The notes under the pieces were generated by a model. The model was not told the origin of the DNA. It ran no database searches and saw nothing but the letters and a program-made list of their open reading frames with translations. A DNA stretch of 64,000 nucleotides. Source: Lanius collurio (lineage: Eukaryota > Chordata > Aves > Passeriformes > Laniidae). The DNA lies in the NCBI GenBank assembly GCA_020086605.1, contig JACBWW010000016.1, positions 620,001 to 684,000 on the forward strand. Reading direction: 5' to 3'. Below, in pieces: positions 1-13,071 of this stretch. A program made the translations under genes and the position numbers. Every line of letters starts with the position of its first letter. The stretch's first letter is position 1.

Positions 1-339
1 AACACAGGATGCAGGGAAGCTGAAGAGTGCAGCTGGCTGCCTTCATCTCTTTGCCTCCATCCTGCTCTGTCATCCCCTGCCTGTGGAGTAGGTGGTTTAT
101 GTACCAAGCCCTGAGCAACTCCTGCTCCCCGGAGGATGTGAGGCAGCCCAGTGGCTCCCTGGCTTCGTGCCGGCTTATCCCCACCAGGTGGGGATGGTGG
201 GAGACCCTCTGCTTAGAGCTTAGAGCTGCTGCCTCCTCCTCTCAGATCTAGGCAACTCTGCAGGGGCAGGTGGGGAGGTCGAAGGGGGCAGGGGGAGTGG
301 GTGTGGGAGGGGTGCCCAGCAGAAAGGGTTAATGCCAAA

Positions 340-560
340 CACAAACAAAAACACGATGCAAATGAGCTGCTTGCAACAGGTAGCCTTAATCAGATGCTGT
401 CAGATGAATTCAGCATCTCTCCGATTGTCGCCTGCACTAGCCTCCCGTTCGGAAGCCCTCATCTGCTCCAGATGTGGTTTAATTTACTGCGACTTGGCTA
501 ATTACTGTAATTAAGGATTAATTACTGTTAATTACTTTCACATAAACTCAACGCCAGTCA
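340..560. promoter_or_regulatory. Candidate homeodomain/POU enhancer with four phased TAATTA sites
   Basis: This block combines a perfect octamer ATGCAAAT (356-363), a MEIS-type half site CTGTCA (397-402) and four TAATTA cores at 499-504, 508-513, 519-524 and 529-534. Their start-to-start spacing is 9, 11 and 10 bp, close to one helical turn. The 10-mer TAATTACTGT occurs exactly twice, 20 bp apart. The block is flanked by G-rich, unstructured intron, so it stands out in composition. Homeodomain proteins bind TAATTA, POU factors bind the octamer, and PBX1 is a developmental gene with known intronic enhancers. Enhancer function is inference; conservation is untested. Confidence 0.45.
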
Positions 561-3500
561 AAGAGCGGAGCCTTATGAAGCCTGCCACGGCAGCGAACAC
601 AACCATGGCAGCTTGGGTGGGCCCGCCGGGTCCTGGGGGCCATCCCAAGATGGTGCCTACCATCCAGCCAGCCCCTGGTCCTGGCCCTCGCCCCATGGAT
701 CACCCCCTGCCCGGCCCTCCCAAGGCTGTCGGGCAGGCATGGCAGGGCTCCAGATGGCATCCAGCAAGCCAGCCACCGTTATTATCGTTAATAATTAGAT
801 AGAGCAGGGATTTGCTGTGCAAACCCTGGTTAGGAAGGGGAGGCCAGCAGCATCTCTGGCAGGCTCTGGAAAGATACAACAGATTAATACTTTTCCCATC
901 CTCAGTCCTTCCCAATGTTCCCACCTGCCGTGTCCTCCAGCTGGGGGCCTTACTGAAGTCCTTTAATATGTCAGAGATGCAAAACTATTATGCTCCCCCC
1001 AGCACCATGGAAGCAAAAGGTGCTTTAGCAAACAAGGGAAGAAATCAACCCTGTATCTAAGGGAACAGGAGCTGGGAAAACCTGTGGTGCAGGAAGGAGC
1101 GCCAGAATGATTCATGTACAGTGCAGTGTGTAGCGTTCCCATGGGAAACAAGTGTCTGCTGGTGGTGCAGGGCCTGCCCTGCTTCCCTGGCTTCCTTAGA
1201 CTTGTTAGGCTCCATATCTATCAGCCTAGTTTTAAAAGTCCTGGGCCTTCTTCCATCAAGCAGAAGGGGGGGACATGAGGTGTGATGGTGGCAGCAAAGC
1301 CAGGAGTGGGCTGTGCGCCATCTTCACCCATTTTCTGCAGCCCCGGCCTGATCTCGTGGCCATGCATGTAATATGAAGGCAGGGAGAGAAAAATCGGAGT
1401 GATTAGATGGGTATTGTTCTATTAAATCTCTGCCTGCTTGCTCTTGTGTCTCAGCATTTGAAGATGAAACATATTCATTTAGCTCCCAGGATGAATGGTT
1501 TTAATAAGGGGAGCAAGATGAGGTGGGGTAGTCCTGATGACTTCAGAGACCCATCAGCTCTCCCCCTAAGGCCATTTCAGTGATGACATGGGCCACACGA
1601 CCATTAACACTGCAATCAGGACAAGTTTTCTGTGTCCATTCGAATCCTTCAGCTGGGAAGAGCTTGTTTTGGAGCCCTGGAGGAGATGTGTATCAGCAGT
1701 AATCAGATTGAGCCTGCAGGGAAGGCAGGCAGGGCCTCCCTGGATGCAATTCCTGGGGGCAGGCAAGGGGAAGCAGAGATGCAGGCAGACCATGCAGGGG
1801 TTGCATTACCAGCTACTATCTGCTGGATTTCCACTTTCCCAGCATCCCAGCACTCTACTGATGTCATTCTGATTAGGGGCTGAGACCTTGCAGTGCTCAT
1901 TAGTTATTTCAGCAGGACCCAGTGCCTCCCTGTGCCATCACACCCGGCCCCAACTGCTCCACTGCCGTCTGCCTTGTCTGCCTCCAGGCTGGCTGTGGCC
2001 TGCTTAAGCCCCAAATCAAGATAATTCCCGTTATCAGGAGCATCTCTGGGGGCAGGGCAAGGGACACCACGCTGCTGCCGGTGTCCGCATGGTCCGGCCT
2101 CGCTGGTTGGGAGCCGGGGATCTGTGGGGGAAGCACGCTCCGGTGAGCGAGATGAGGAAGCCAGCCGGTGCTCCGGCTGTCAGCTTTGCTCAGCCCGGCT
2201 GTCAGGCACGGGGATGCCGAGGCCCTCATTGCTTTAATTGACACTTTCCTCTGGCATCCCACTCTCGGCTGTCCCAGCCCCATCCTTGCTTTCATCTTCC
2301 ATCTCCTCTCCAGGAGGAAGCTGTGGTGTGGTGCAGCCCTCTTTCTTGCCCCCATGCCCCTGGAGCCAAGGCTGGGGGAGAAGTGACGAGACTGAGAGCT
2401 GGACCAGGATGGGTTCTGGAGCATGACCAGCATCGCTTGTGTGACAGTTTTGTGCGTACTGATCTTCCCAAACATTGGAACATCCTCTGAGGATTTCCTT
2501 GCCCTTTTCCTTCACCAAGGCACTGCTGAAATGCCTTGTAGAAGCACTCTTGGGTAATTGCTGCCCATGGAAGGACCAGAACCTGACAAAGACCCATAGG
2601 GTTTCTGGTCATGCTTTGCTATTTTGGAGATATCTCTGTGCACTCATCATCAAGGAGGAAGGAACAAGGGCTGGTTGCTCTGTGGAGCATATTCTGGCTA
2701 TGCTGCAGCACCCTGAGAAGCCCAAAGGAGGGGAGGGAAGATGGGAGTGCAGGAGCTGGTAGAATGGCTTCATCTTCCCCAGTCTGCATCTCCGGTGCAG
2801 ATTGTGCCTGACAAATTAGGGTGTCCTGCTGAAGGCCAGGAGAGTTGCCCAAGTTGCCCACTGTCTGGGCCAGGAGCAGGGCAGATCGCCATGAGGTGCT
2901 GGTGCTTTGGGCCTGGTATCCCTTTCTTGGAGGGGACAGCAAAGGCAAAGGAAGCAGCAGAGCTCATGTTTCTTGTCTATCAGGAGCTGCAGGCACAGCC
3001 TGTGACTCTGCTTGAATAGGACAAAGGCTTCCTCTAGAAACCTGCTCTTTAGAGGGAAGTACCTGTTTGGAAAATGCCATCTCAGAAGCTCCAGGTGCAA
3101 TGGAGCTTTAGTTCTAGGAAAAATGAGGTGTGCAATGCCTGAAACTGGTGCTTGGACCAACTGTGATGGCAGCCACTACTGTCAGGTGTGTCACAATGAA
3201 TCTTGTCCCATCCTTTTCCACAGCTTGACCTTAGTCTCTTCATCCAGTGCCCCACAACTTGCCTACCCCAGGCAGCAGGCAGACTCCACAGCTGGTCCTT
3301 CTGTCATGTAGAGGCTTTGCTGCGACCATGGTTGGTCCTGCAAGGACCAGCCCCAGCTCTTTGCCTGGGTCTACTGGGAGCCTGCCTTGGAAATAAAACA
3401 TGTGCCCCTTTTCCCCATTTGTCCTTGCTGGGGGGGTCTTGTGAACTGAGGTACCTCCAATCTTCCTCCCAGGCGGCTGGTGCAGGCTACAGGGAGAGAT

Positions 3501-5899
3501 CTCCTGTGGACTGCTCTGTCTTTGCTCTCTATATTAGTTGGGAGCCCTTTGATGTCTGCCTTTGCAGCTTGGATTCTGCCAGGAGGCTCAGATCAGCCTG
3601 TGTAATTAGCCCAGAAAAATGCTTCTTTCATGTGGGTCGGGGGACCCAAGCGGAGAAGAGATTTCCAAAGGCTTTGTTCTGCTGCAGGGAAATGTTCAGG
3701 CTTTGGGGGGTTTCAACAGAGCTCTTCTTGCCCTTCCCTTTTTCTCCTACTGTGGGATGGAACTTGGGGTTTTGGCAGGGAAAGCACATGTGGCACGCTG
3801 CTGCTCCACAGGAGACAGGCCCTTTGGTGCTGGGCTGGGGTTTGGGTACGTGCAGAAGCATGTTGTGCTTCAGCAAGGGATCAGCCAGAGCCGTGCTCCA
3901 GCTGGCCCAGGGGAGGAGAAAAACAACCCAGATATTGCAGGATTGCTTCCCACAGCTTCCGTTTTCTTCCTAATTTGCCCTAAGAAGCATTTGAGGCACG
4001 AGCTGTGCTTCCAAGCCCTGGTGGTCCTTGCCTGCAGGCATTTCTGCCGCACCAGTGCAGGGGTGTAAATCAGAGGGATGTAAATCAGAGCAAGGTGATC
4101 CCTTGCTGGCAGTGGGTTCGTGATCTTGGTCAGCTCTTGATCCGGTTTTTGCCAGGGCTGGGTGGTGGTGGAGGACGGCAGCTTCATGTCCTTCTGGGGT
4201 GGGGAGAGCCACCACAGCTGTGTTGTGACTCTGGACATCCTTTCTTGCACCAGGAGTTTGCTAAATCACAGGGGACCCTTTATGGTTGCCTTGGCATAAC
4301 AGGTTGCAGTTTTCAGCCTCATCTTTAACTACCTTTCCCTCTGCCCTTAAATCAGCATCAGCAGATCCATGGCAAACAGGCCATGGGCTTTTCTCTTGCT
4401 TTTGATGCTAGTAGGAATCACTGCCTCCAGCAAATCTTTTAGCCTCATGCATCATGCTGGATTGTCCTGGATCAGACTAAGAAGCACCTTCCTGCAGCTG
4501 CTGCCGCACTGGATGTGCCTTTGCTGCTTTCCTGCCTTTTTTTTTTTGAGGGAGGCTTTTCACATCATTTATGGGATCCATTGAGGTTGCAGCAGGACCA
4601 GCAAAAGAGGGGCCAGAGGTGCTGGTAGCAAAGGTGATGTCCTCCTGCCCTAGGAAGAGGATGCATTGGCAAAGTGGTTTTCAGGATCCTGAGGACTTGG
4701 CTTGGGATCTGTATCAAGGTGATAGTGAGGGTGTGCTCTAATCTTCCCCATGTGACGGGATCCCCCCACTCTTAAAGCAGCAAAAGGCACAGACATACTG
4801 AACACTGAGCAGTGAATGGATTTTACTGTCCCCCTGCATTTTCTACCCTGGACTTAAAGCAGCCCAAACCTACCCCATCCAACAAACCCAACACCAACAG
4901 ATAACTGCATTTCTCCTCAAACCAGGGCTCTGTCATCTGCTTTGGCCATGGGCAGAGGTCTTTACTTCTCCCAGTTACTTCTCATGTATCTCTTGCTTAC
5001 AAACCTTGTGCCGTGTTCCTACCTAGAAGGGAGCTGTGGGGCCTCCCTGGGGATCCCTCTCCTCTTCTTGGGACTGATTTCTTTTAGCTTACACTTGGGA
5101 ATGAATGGATGCAAGGGAGCCACCTGTACAGGGGGTCCTGGCACTGTGCATGTGAACATATAGGGTGTGGGTTATAGATGGGATTATAGTATTTAGATTG
5201 TGTTAATGAGCATACAGGAGAGCAGGGGAAATGGATCATTTATGGTTATGATCTGGCTACTGTCAAAATGGGGTGTTATTTTGATGGTTGCTTTGTCTTT
5301 GCTCTCCTAGCAATACAAAGGTAGTTTCTTAGCAACAAAACTGTATTCACAAACAACACTGGTAAAAAACAACCCCCCAGAAAAAAAGGAGGTAGCCTCA
5401 AAAGCACTGCTCCTGTGTATGTCCCCTGGCCACACAGCATCCATTAATTAAGTGCAGGATATCCTACTGGGCAGCAGGTGCTTGTCCATGGTCATGGTGT
5501 CGTGCCAGCACTGCCCTGGTCCCTGCTGGTGTGGGTTGCTTGGGGTATGATCACTGTTCCTTTGCAGAAAGGTAAACTGAGGCAGCTTGGGATGAATGTT
5601 ACTGGGTGGTCTTTAGGTGACATGGGAGAGTTTGAGCTTCTGCTGAGTGCTGTTTGCCATGTGGTAGCTGGCAGGCGCTGCCTCGGACCTTTCTTGGTCA
5701 ACTTCTCCAGGGTCTTGTCCCTGCATCTCAGATGGATTCCAGAAGGAGGGCGGGAGGGAGCTGCCTGCAAGCCGTTTTGGCAGCGGTTCTCCCATGCAAT
5801 TTGAAGTGTCTCTCCTTTGAAGGAGGTGCTGGGCCTGGTGTCTGTGCTGACACTGGAGTCCATGAGAGCAAGCGGTTCCTCCAGCCAAGTATCTGCCAG

Positions 5900-6060
5900 G
5901 CTGTGTCGGGAGAACTTTTATCATTTCTGTCACAGACATCACAATTCGCTTGTCTTACCATACATCTTCCTAAATGTGACAGAATATTCAGCTGTTATTA
6001 ATTGAATACTCTCTAATTTAACTGCTTAGCAGGACAGAGAGCGACTGGTTTGTCTCAGCA
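5900..6060. promoter_or_regulatory. Candidate conserved non-coding element (intron 2)
   Basis: An AT-rich block in G/C-richer intron carries CTGTCA and TGTGACAG-type TALE half sites, ATTAATTGAA and TAATTTAAC. It lacks repeats and open frames. Its texture resembles the conserved non-coding elements common in PBX1 introns, but only composition and motifs support this. Confidence 0.3.
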
Positions 6061-6779
6061 CTGAGAGCTGCTGTCGGTCACGCAGGAGGTTTTTGGGTGT
6101 GGAGAAGTTACTTGGGGAGTGGAATGGGGCTTTTTTTAGTATTTCCCCCCTCCCCCCCCCCCCTTACCTTGCATGGGACTGATCCTCATCTTGCCAGGAA
6201 GGGGCTCCAGCTTCTGCTGTGGCTCCTGGTCCTGGGGCACATGGCCAAGCGCAGGATGGAGATGCTTAGGACATTGCTGCTTCTCCATCCCATCCTGGCA
6301 TTACCATCTGGGATTAGAGAGGAAGGGACATCCTGGGAGTGTGACCAGGAGCTGCTTATGTTCCGTGGATGCTTGGCATGGAAGACTGATTTGGACTGGC
6401 TTGTCTCAGTCTCCATTCAGGTGGATAAATCCTTTCTTTGTGGAGCTGCTGGAAGCAAAGCTCAGTCCTTCAGTGTTCTCCTTGATGGAGTCACATGCCC
6501 ATCAACTGCAATCCCCTCGGTCCCTGGCAATCCCAGTTATGACTCCTTGTCTTTCTCCTCCTCCTTTACATCCATATCCAGAAGTGCCAGAGATGTCCCA
6601 TATGCAGACTGGATATCATGTTAGGGTTGCTGAGAAGCTGGAATCCTTTGAAGGACACAGGAGGGCAGCTCTCCTTGCTGTCACCTGGGCAGCAGGATGG
6701 TGGAGGACCGTCTCCTCCAGCCTCCCCAGGCCTGTGCCTGCTTGCACACGCATGTGTTCACATCTCTTTGCTGCTCTCG

Positions 6780-7030
6780 CAGAAAGTTCAAAGCCAGAGT
6801 CAAGTTTATTGTTTCTATCTCGTTTATTTTAAGTATAGTTTTACACTTTATTATATGCTGTGACATCTTAAATGGAGCCTGTCACTCTATCTTGACTACT
6901 GCTAGGGGCTACAGCCACTTACTGTGTCAGGCTTTTCGGCAGCCCTGATTAACGATATCAAAACGAATGGATCCCAGCACAGGCACAAGCACAAAAATCA
7001 AGGGGTGATTTGCATTCTCAAATTGTGCAA
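6780..7030. promoter_or_regulatory. Candidate conserved non-coding element with octamer (intron 2)
   Basis: This non-repetitive AT-rich block includes TTTATTTTAAG and GATTAACGATATC stretches and a perfect reverse octamer ATTTGCAT at 7008-7015. No coding potential is evident. A regulatory role is inferred only from composition, the octamer and its position in a developmental gene. Confidence 0.3.
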
Positions 7031-7214
7031 CACATCAAAAGGCTGCAGCCTGTGCAGGTATTGCACTGGCACAGCCCGGGGATGCACACTCCTGCTGTCC
7101 CTCATCCCTATGTACAGGACCTGTATGTGCTGGTAAGTGCTGTGCACACCTGTGTCTATTTATTCAGTGTCTTCAGCCAAAAGGAAAAGCCTTGTCCTTT
7201 TTTTCAGGAGTTCT

Positions 7215-7630
7215 TTCATCTCCCTGGACAATGTATCAATTAGGATAGCTAAATGGAATAATATTTTTTTGCTCGTTTGCCTGTTGGGATATGTTGCAGA
7301 ATTACCCTTGCAAATGCTTTTTTTTTCCCTGAAAGTAACATTTTGTTAGGTTAATTCATGCACTGGAGAAACAAACTTTCTGTTCTTTCAGTCCAATCTC
7401 CACTTACAAGTCAGGTTTTTGTAACCCTGTCATTGAAATGCGAGGTGGCCTACAGTAATTTGAATATTTCATTCTGCCGGCTGCTAATGCACTCTGCATT
7501 ACAGATGGTACTTGCTCCATCCTTCTGGACTGGGTTCAATTATAAATGAAAGTAGGGAGCTGAGATTTGTCTTTTTGTCTGTGCTTAGTTGGAATAACAC
7601 AATAAAGCTTGATGGGTAAGAATTCCTCAA
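7215..7630. promoter_or_regulatory. Candidate conserved non-coding element (intron 2)
   Basis: A long low-repeat, AT-rich block contains TATCAATTAGG, CAGTAATTTGAATATTTC, CTGCTAATGCAC and TCAATTATAAATG motifs. These are typical homeodomain or TALE cores. It has no credible splice-flanked frame. Enhancer or silencer function is inference. Confidence 0.3.
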
Positions 7631-9259
7631 GCTGCCTCTTCTTTGCCTGCGATGTCTCTGGTGTAGCTTTCTTCTCTCAATAGCGGATCCCACTTACCTT
7701 TCAAGTTGAGCTTGGAGTATTTGGGTTGGCAGTGGTGGGGTTTTTCACAAGGAATTTTTGGCTTGGATGTCCCCTTTTTGGAAATGCTTAGTTAGTCCTC
7801 TTTCTAAGCTGTTTATTTACCAATCTTTGCATCCCAGGCCAGGAGTGGTGGTAGGATAAGCCTCCTTAGGCCAGGGAAGAAGGGTTGTGCATGGCTTCTG
7901 TGGTGGTGGGGACACTGCTGGGGTGGTGGGGTCATCTTCCCTCCCAGTGTGTCCTTGTTGACAGGGTCAGCAACCTGGACTGCAGCCACAGAGAAGTAAT
8001 GGGGATGCAGAGCAGTCCTTCTCCATCCCAGGGTTGCTGCCATGGACTCTTTCCAAAGGCCCTAGGAATAAAGGGGCCTCTAGAGATCCAAAGAAAACAT
8101 TTACCTCTGCTTGGTGATTAACAAAACAGGGGGGGGTTGGAAGCCTCCAGCCCAGCTGCACGGGGGCTCTCTATTACATACAGATGCCTTTTGCAAGCTC
8201 CTTGGCCATCCAGGCCGGTAAAAGCAATATTGCTGAGGGAGTCAAAGGAGGTGAGGGCAGGGCTTTCAATTTGGTTTTACATTTACAAGGACCAGATGGC
8301 CTCACTGGAGATGATCTTTGATCTCGGACGCAGCCGGAGTTGGGCAACGATTTTTTTTTCCCTCCTTTTTTAATCTCCTCGCTGGTTTTGGCGGGGCCTC
8401 TCTTGCAGGAGCAGGGGGAGCTACATGTCTGTCTGGCCCATAGGACTGGGTGTGAGCCCCCTGTGACCGTGGGAATGGGTGAGCTTGCTGGCGAAGCCCT
8501 GAGCAGGGTTGTCTGAGGTAGAAGGCAGAGCTGGATCCTGTTACACCAGCTCCCCACAGCACAGAAATCTGCATCAACAGCCTCTTGTGTGGAATATAAT
8601 TAAACAGAGAGGCACCCTGAAACAGAAATGCCACTATAATTTGATGTTTTTAATTTTTTCCCCCATTTTTTCTGGTGTCTTGCACCCTCCCAACAGTGTG
8701 GACATACTGGTGCTCTCTCTTCCTGTCTTGCCTTGCCAGTTTTGGGTTTCTTCCTCCCCCCTACACATTTTGAACGGAGCAGGAGCAAAGACAGCCGATC
8801 CTATTTCACAAGCACTTGGACTTGCAGCACTCTCCTGCCTGTCCAAACAGATCATTTACAGAAGGGGCCTCTATTTAGAGAAGGAACTGAACGTTCAGAG
8901 CTATTTTCTGGCCTTAAAACACTGCCGACCGGCTGTTGCCTCTCAAAGAGTCAGGCTTTGTCTGGCACACTCAAGGACCGGGTTTGACGCCAGGCTCAGC
9001 AGGTCGGTGTGGTGAGCGTGAGGGAGTGAGCATCGTGCAAAAAATGTGCTCCTTTGTTTGTCGCCATCATTGGATTGCAGCAGAATTGGGTTCATGTTAG
9101 CATCTTTTCCATGGGAGCTTGGTGGAGTGTCCAGGCTTGGGCAAACCTCACCTCTCTGTGATGTTGTGAGTGGGACAAGCTTGGAAACCAAGTAAATGGA
9201 GGAGGAGCATTCTGATAGGTTTTGGTGGGATCTATGTATGGCATGGAGAGAAAGACCCA

Positions 9260-9417
9260 GAATCACAGAATCATTTAGGTTGGAAAAGACCTTTAAGGTC
9301 ATAGAGTCCATCTGTTAACCCAGCAGTGTTAACTCCACCTCTAAACACAGTCCCTAAGAGCCACATAGACCTGTCTTCTAAATACCTCCAGGGATAGTGA
9401 CTCCACTACTGACTTTG
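9260..9417 (-). mobile_element. CR1 LINE, truncated 3' tail
   Basis: Read on the minus strand, the element ends in the CR1-type 3' octamer repeat (ATTCTGTG). The plus strand therefore begins with AATCACAGAATCA and then TTAGGTTGGAAAAGACC. It continues through the CCTCCAGGGATAGTGACTCC stretch typical of bird CR1 copies. Only the last 160 bp or so is present, consistent with the usual 5' truncation. No reverse-transcriptase frame remains, so the copy is inactive. Confidence 0.85.
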
Positions 9418-12400
9418 TGTGTAAAGGAAGTCTGCAGGGAGTTAAAAGGAAAATGCAGTTCTGGAGAGTTGTGGTACTTCAAAACTACACAGGGGTGACA
9501 TGCACAGAGGCTTCAGAGAGGCTGGGTCTGGTCCTGTTATCTTGGTGTCACCTGAAAGTAGGTGCCTGAAATGGTCCAGTGGTGAATATGTTGCATTTAA
9601 ATGGATGCAACAGGAATTGGGGTGGGATTTCTGATACCTGTGGTTGTGGTTGCTTCTTGTGCTTTGCACTTCACCTATCCTCATAGGTGTATAACTTATT
9701 TTAAGATTTTTTATGGAGAAGGCTTTGAATTGCCTGCTGCCATGGCTGGGAAGAGGTGCATGTGTGGAGGGATGGTTTTTAATGCTTCTGGAACAGGAGA
9801 CCCTGTGTGTCAGGGATCAGCAGTTGTCCACAAGGCAGAGACCCTGGACTATGGCTGAACCTCAGAGGAGACTATGACCCGTGGTAGCACTTCTGATCCA
9901 CTTGTACTCAGCAATGGTTGCCATCTCCCCTTGGCCAGGGTGCTAGGTTTCCTGCCGCAAAACCCATCCCTGAAGTTTGACCCTGAGTGGAGAATCCTTG
10001 CTTAATAGTTGCTTCTCCCTTCTCACTTGTTTCCCTCTTGTTTTCATGCACCAAAAAATAAGAGGATATTCTACTCCTGTATTCTGCTTCTTTGAGCCCT
10101 GGAGAATGAGGCTGCCTTTAAGTGAGCAGAGAAGTGACGAGGGCCATGCTCAGCTCTTGGGATGCACCAGAAGGTTGCTGCTGGAAATGGGAAGGTGGTT
10201 CTGGGCAGAGAACATGCCTGCAAGTGGGAGGTGGGGAGGTCCCTTGACAGTGGAGGGATAGGACATGGTCACAGGACACTCTGCAGTGGGAGCAGTTCCC
10301 TGTTCGTCCTCAGCTTTTCTAAAGATGTCTGTTGTGGTTCTGTGCTGTCCACTTTGTGAGAGAGAAAGGGAGGGAAGAGTGTATTCCCTGCAGTGGCTTG
10401 GCTCAAAGATCTGGAAAATCTCTCCTATATTGCACAAAATCCTGAATCTAGCCCATGGCAAGGCCATTGACTTGGCAGTAGAGTGGCAGCACTCTTGGAA
10501 GTGTAATGGGCAGCAGGTACCTTCAGAGTATTTAGCAAACCTGAGATTTGAGTGGGACATTGCCATCTGATGAGCTCCAAACCAGCTTTCCTTGGATGGA
10601 GTCTCATGGGTCATCTTTTTTGAAGGATGGCAGAAGGGAATCTGAAATGCAGCTTTTCAACCTGGGCTTCTGCAAGCATTTTCATTTATGAGTGTCATGC
10701 CCTAGCCACTATGTGCGTGGAACAGCCTTTTGCAGACAGTGTGTCCAGGAGAGATGACCTTTGGAGTGGGGGGAGCAGGCTGGAAAGGCAGCTTCGTTCT
10801 GGGGGAAATCCTCTCTTCGTTTGTTCTCCGGTTTCAGGCCTCGGCCTGGGACAGTTGAAGTGGGACCCTTGTCCTCAGAGAAGCTCTGGATGCCCCAGTT
10901 TCTCATTAACAGATTCAGCTCGGTTCAAAGAACCCATTTCTTTTCAGCGAGGAGAATTCATATGCAAAGCACTGAGCCGATCCCAGCCTAACTCCCTGTT
11001 CAGAGGAGGGGGTTTATGGCTGGACCTGACCTGGGAGCAATCCCACCCATTGTTTGCTGATTTGTTCCTGCAGGGCTTAGACAGCCCAAAGTCCAAGCCA
11101 TGCTCCAGGCTGGAATTCTGTTCCAGGCATGAGGAGCACCAGGTCTTCCTCATTTCTGGGTGAGAGGGTGGTGGCTTATTCTGTCCCTCGGTGATCATTT
11201 GTTCTCTTGGTGCTGCAGTGGGGACTCGGGTCCATCTCCCAAACTCCACTAGGGAAAGGTGAAGTCCTGGCACAGGCTATTTTGGAGGGACTGAAGCTTT
11301 TCTCCATGGTTTATACTGCTCCCCTGAGCTAGGCCAGCCTGTGGTCAGTCAGTTGGGTCACATCTGCTGCTCAAATCTGGCCCAGCAGCAGAAGAGTGCT
11401 GAATCTCAATATGCTTTCCTTTAACTCCTGTCACTGCTGCTCTGAGGAGCTGGAGGTTGGTCCTGGCCATGGTGGGACAGAGGAGGCTGGGTGCCATGCA
11501 CCATCTCTCCCTTATGGTGTGGTCAGTACATCTGGAGAGTTTGAGATGTGCTGGGTTTGCCTGTGCAGGTAAGAGATTGATTATGATTCAAGGCTGTGAC
11601 TGGACCCTGCTATTCCTGCCCTGCTTAGAAAAGGGAAAACTGCTTTGTGAGTTAAGAGGGTGGGATTGCTCCAGTCCACTTCAGCATCTCTCCTCAGCAT
11701 CAGCCTGCTTCCTGTCCAGACCATGAGCCTAGCCTGGGGATTTGTGAGGTGCTTGGTGGGATGGGGAGGGGACCTGTGTATGGCCAAAATTCATCCGTGC
11801 TCTTCCAAGGACAGAGTGTGCCAGTAAGACAGTGTTGAGCTCCCTAAGCCCAGAGTTTGGTTCTGGGGTGATGGGTTGTTTGCAGTGTGTTACTGGGGGA
11901 AGCTAATGTGCTTAATTAGGCGGAGTTGTGAGAGTTTTGTGCCTTGTGGGACATGGCAGAGGCAGGCTTGAAGCTGCTGTGAGTGGGAGGGAAAGAGGTG
12001 GTTTTTCCACTGGTGGGGTGCTAGGCTCTGGTTGCCTTGTCTTTAATGTGTGGAAGCACTTCCAGCCTGCTTTCTGCTGCTAAATGCTCTGCTCAATGAT
12101 TTGTGTATGGTGCAAGAGGTGCTATCTGTCCCCAGATATTAGCTTTGAAAATTCCAGCTGGGAGTCGTGCTGCCAAAGCCCACCAGCCTGCAGCAAAGCA
12201 TCCACGAGGAAACATGGATTTTGGCATCAGGACTGTAAAGAAAAAAACAGAAAATATTTACATTTGAACCACAGTGTTACAATCGACCATAGCAATAACT
12301 GCATGTGTGGCTGATGTCAGAAGTTTGCATACCAGGCTCAGTTACCAGCCATGAGCTAAACTGGTCAGCAAGGGCAGGGTACAGGGAAGGACTGGAGAGA

Positions 12401-12836
12401 CGAGCTCATCTGTGTTCATTCATCTTCCCCATGGAGTCACATTTCATGGAGAATCTGGTTTTCAGTAATCACAGCAACACTGTGCTCTATTTTTTCAGCT
12501 ATTTGAGATTATTGTCCAGTTTGGGGGGGATATTTTTTCCACAGAATATGTCAGTAATAATTCTCCAGATCTTTTGATCATTTTGTTGCCAGATCCTCAC
12601 TCACTATGGCATCTCATTTGGCAATTGGGATGGGGTTAGGAGAAAACTGGTGCAGACTCTTTGCCAGCACTATGAAATAAATGTCTCTCTTCTGCAGCTT
12701 TCGTGGCACATGCAAGCTGCATCCTCCTGAAGTGATGGAGAGCTGCTGCTGGGAGCTGAGAAACTTTTTGGCATGCGATAAATTCCCTTCTCCTGTTTTC
12801 TACACCCCAAAGTTAAGGTTTGAGGGAAATGCAGCC

Positions 12837-13000
12837 TTTTTTTTTTTTTTTTTTAAATTTGTGTAGGATTCAACAAATAATTTGGACACTTCCACCCCAG
12901 AAAATGGGAAGTTAGTATTTTTCAAAGTTATCTTTTTAAAGCAGTTTAATTGGTTTGAAATTGACCCAAATTTTTATTTAAACAAGAAAGAGAGAGAGAG
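12837..13000. repeat. T18 homopolymer, AT-rich stretch and short (AG)n run
   Basis: An 18-base T run (12837-12854) is followed by AT-rich low-complexity DNA and an (AG)n run at 12989-13000. No protein or RNA gene is apparent. Confidence 0.8.
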
Positions 13001-13062
13001 GTAAAGAAGAAATTGATAAATTGAAGTGGGAGGAGATTTCATTTTTGATTTGGAAAGCATTT

Positions 13063-13071
13063 TTGATTGAT
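13063..13071 (-). promoter_or_regulatory. PBX-responsive sequence (ATCAATCAA) in PBX1 intron 2
   Basis: The plus strand reads TTGATTGAT, whose complement is ATCAATCAA. This is the established optimum for PBX1 and the E2A-PBX1 fusion. It suggests possible autoregulation but could occur by chance in AT-rich DNA. No HOX or MEIS site abuts it perfectly. Confidence 0.35.

Noticed and set aside
3203..3973. 256-codon open frame, + strand
   Set aside because: No domain, low-complexity Leu/Ser/Cys-rich composition, no paired splice sites or promoter, and inside PBX1 intron 2.
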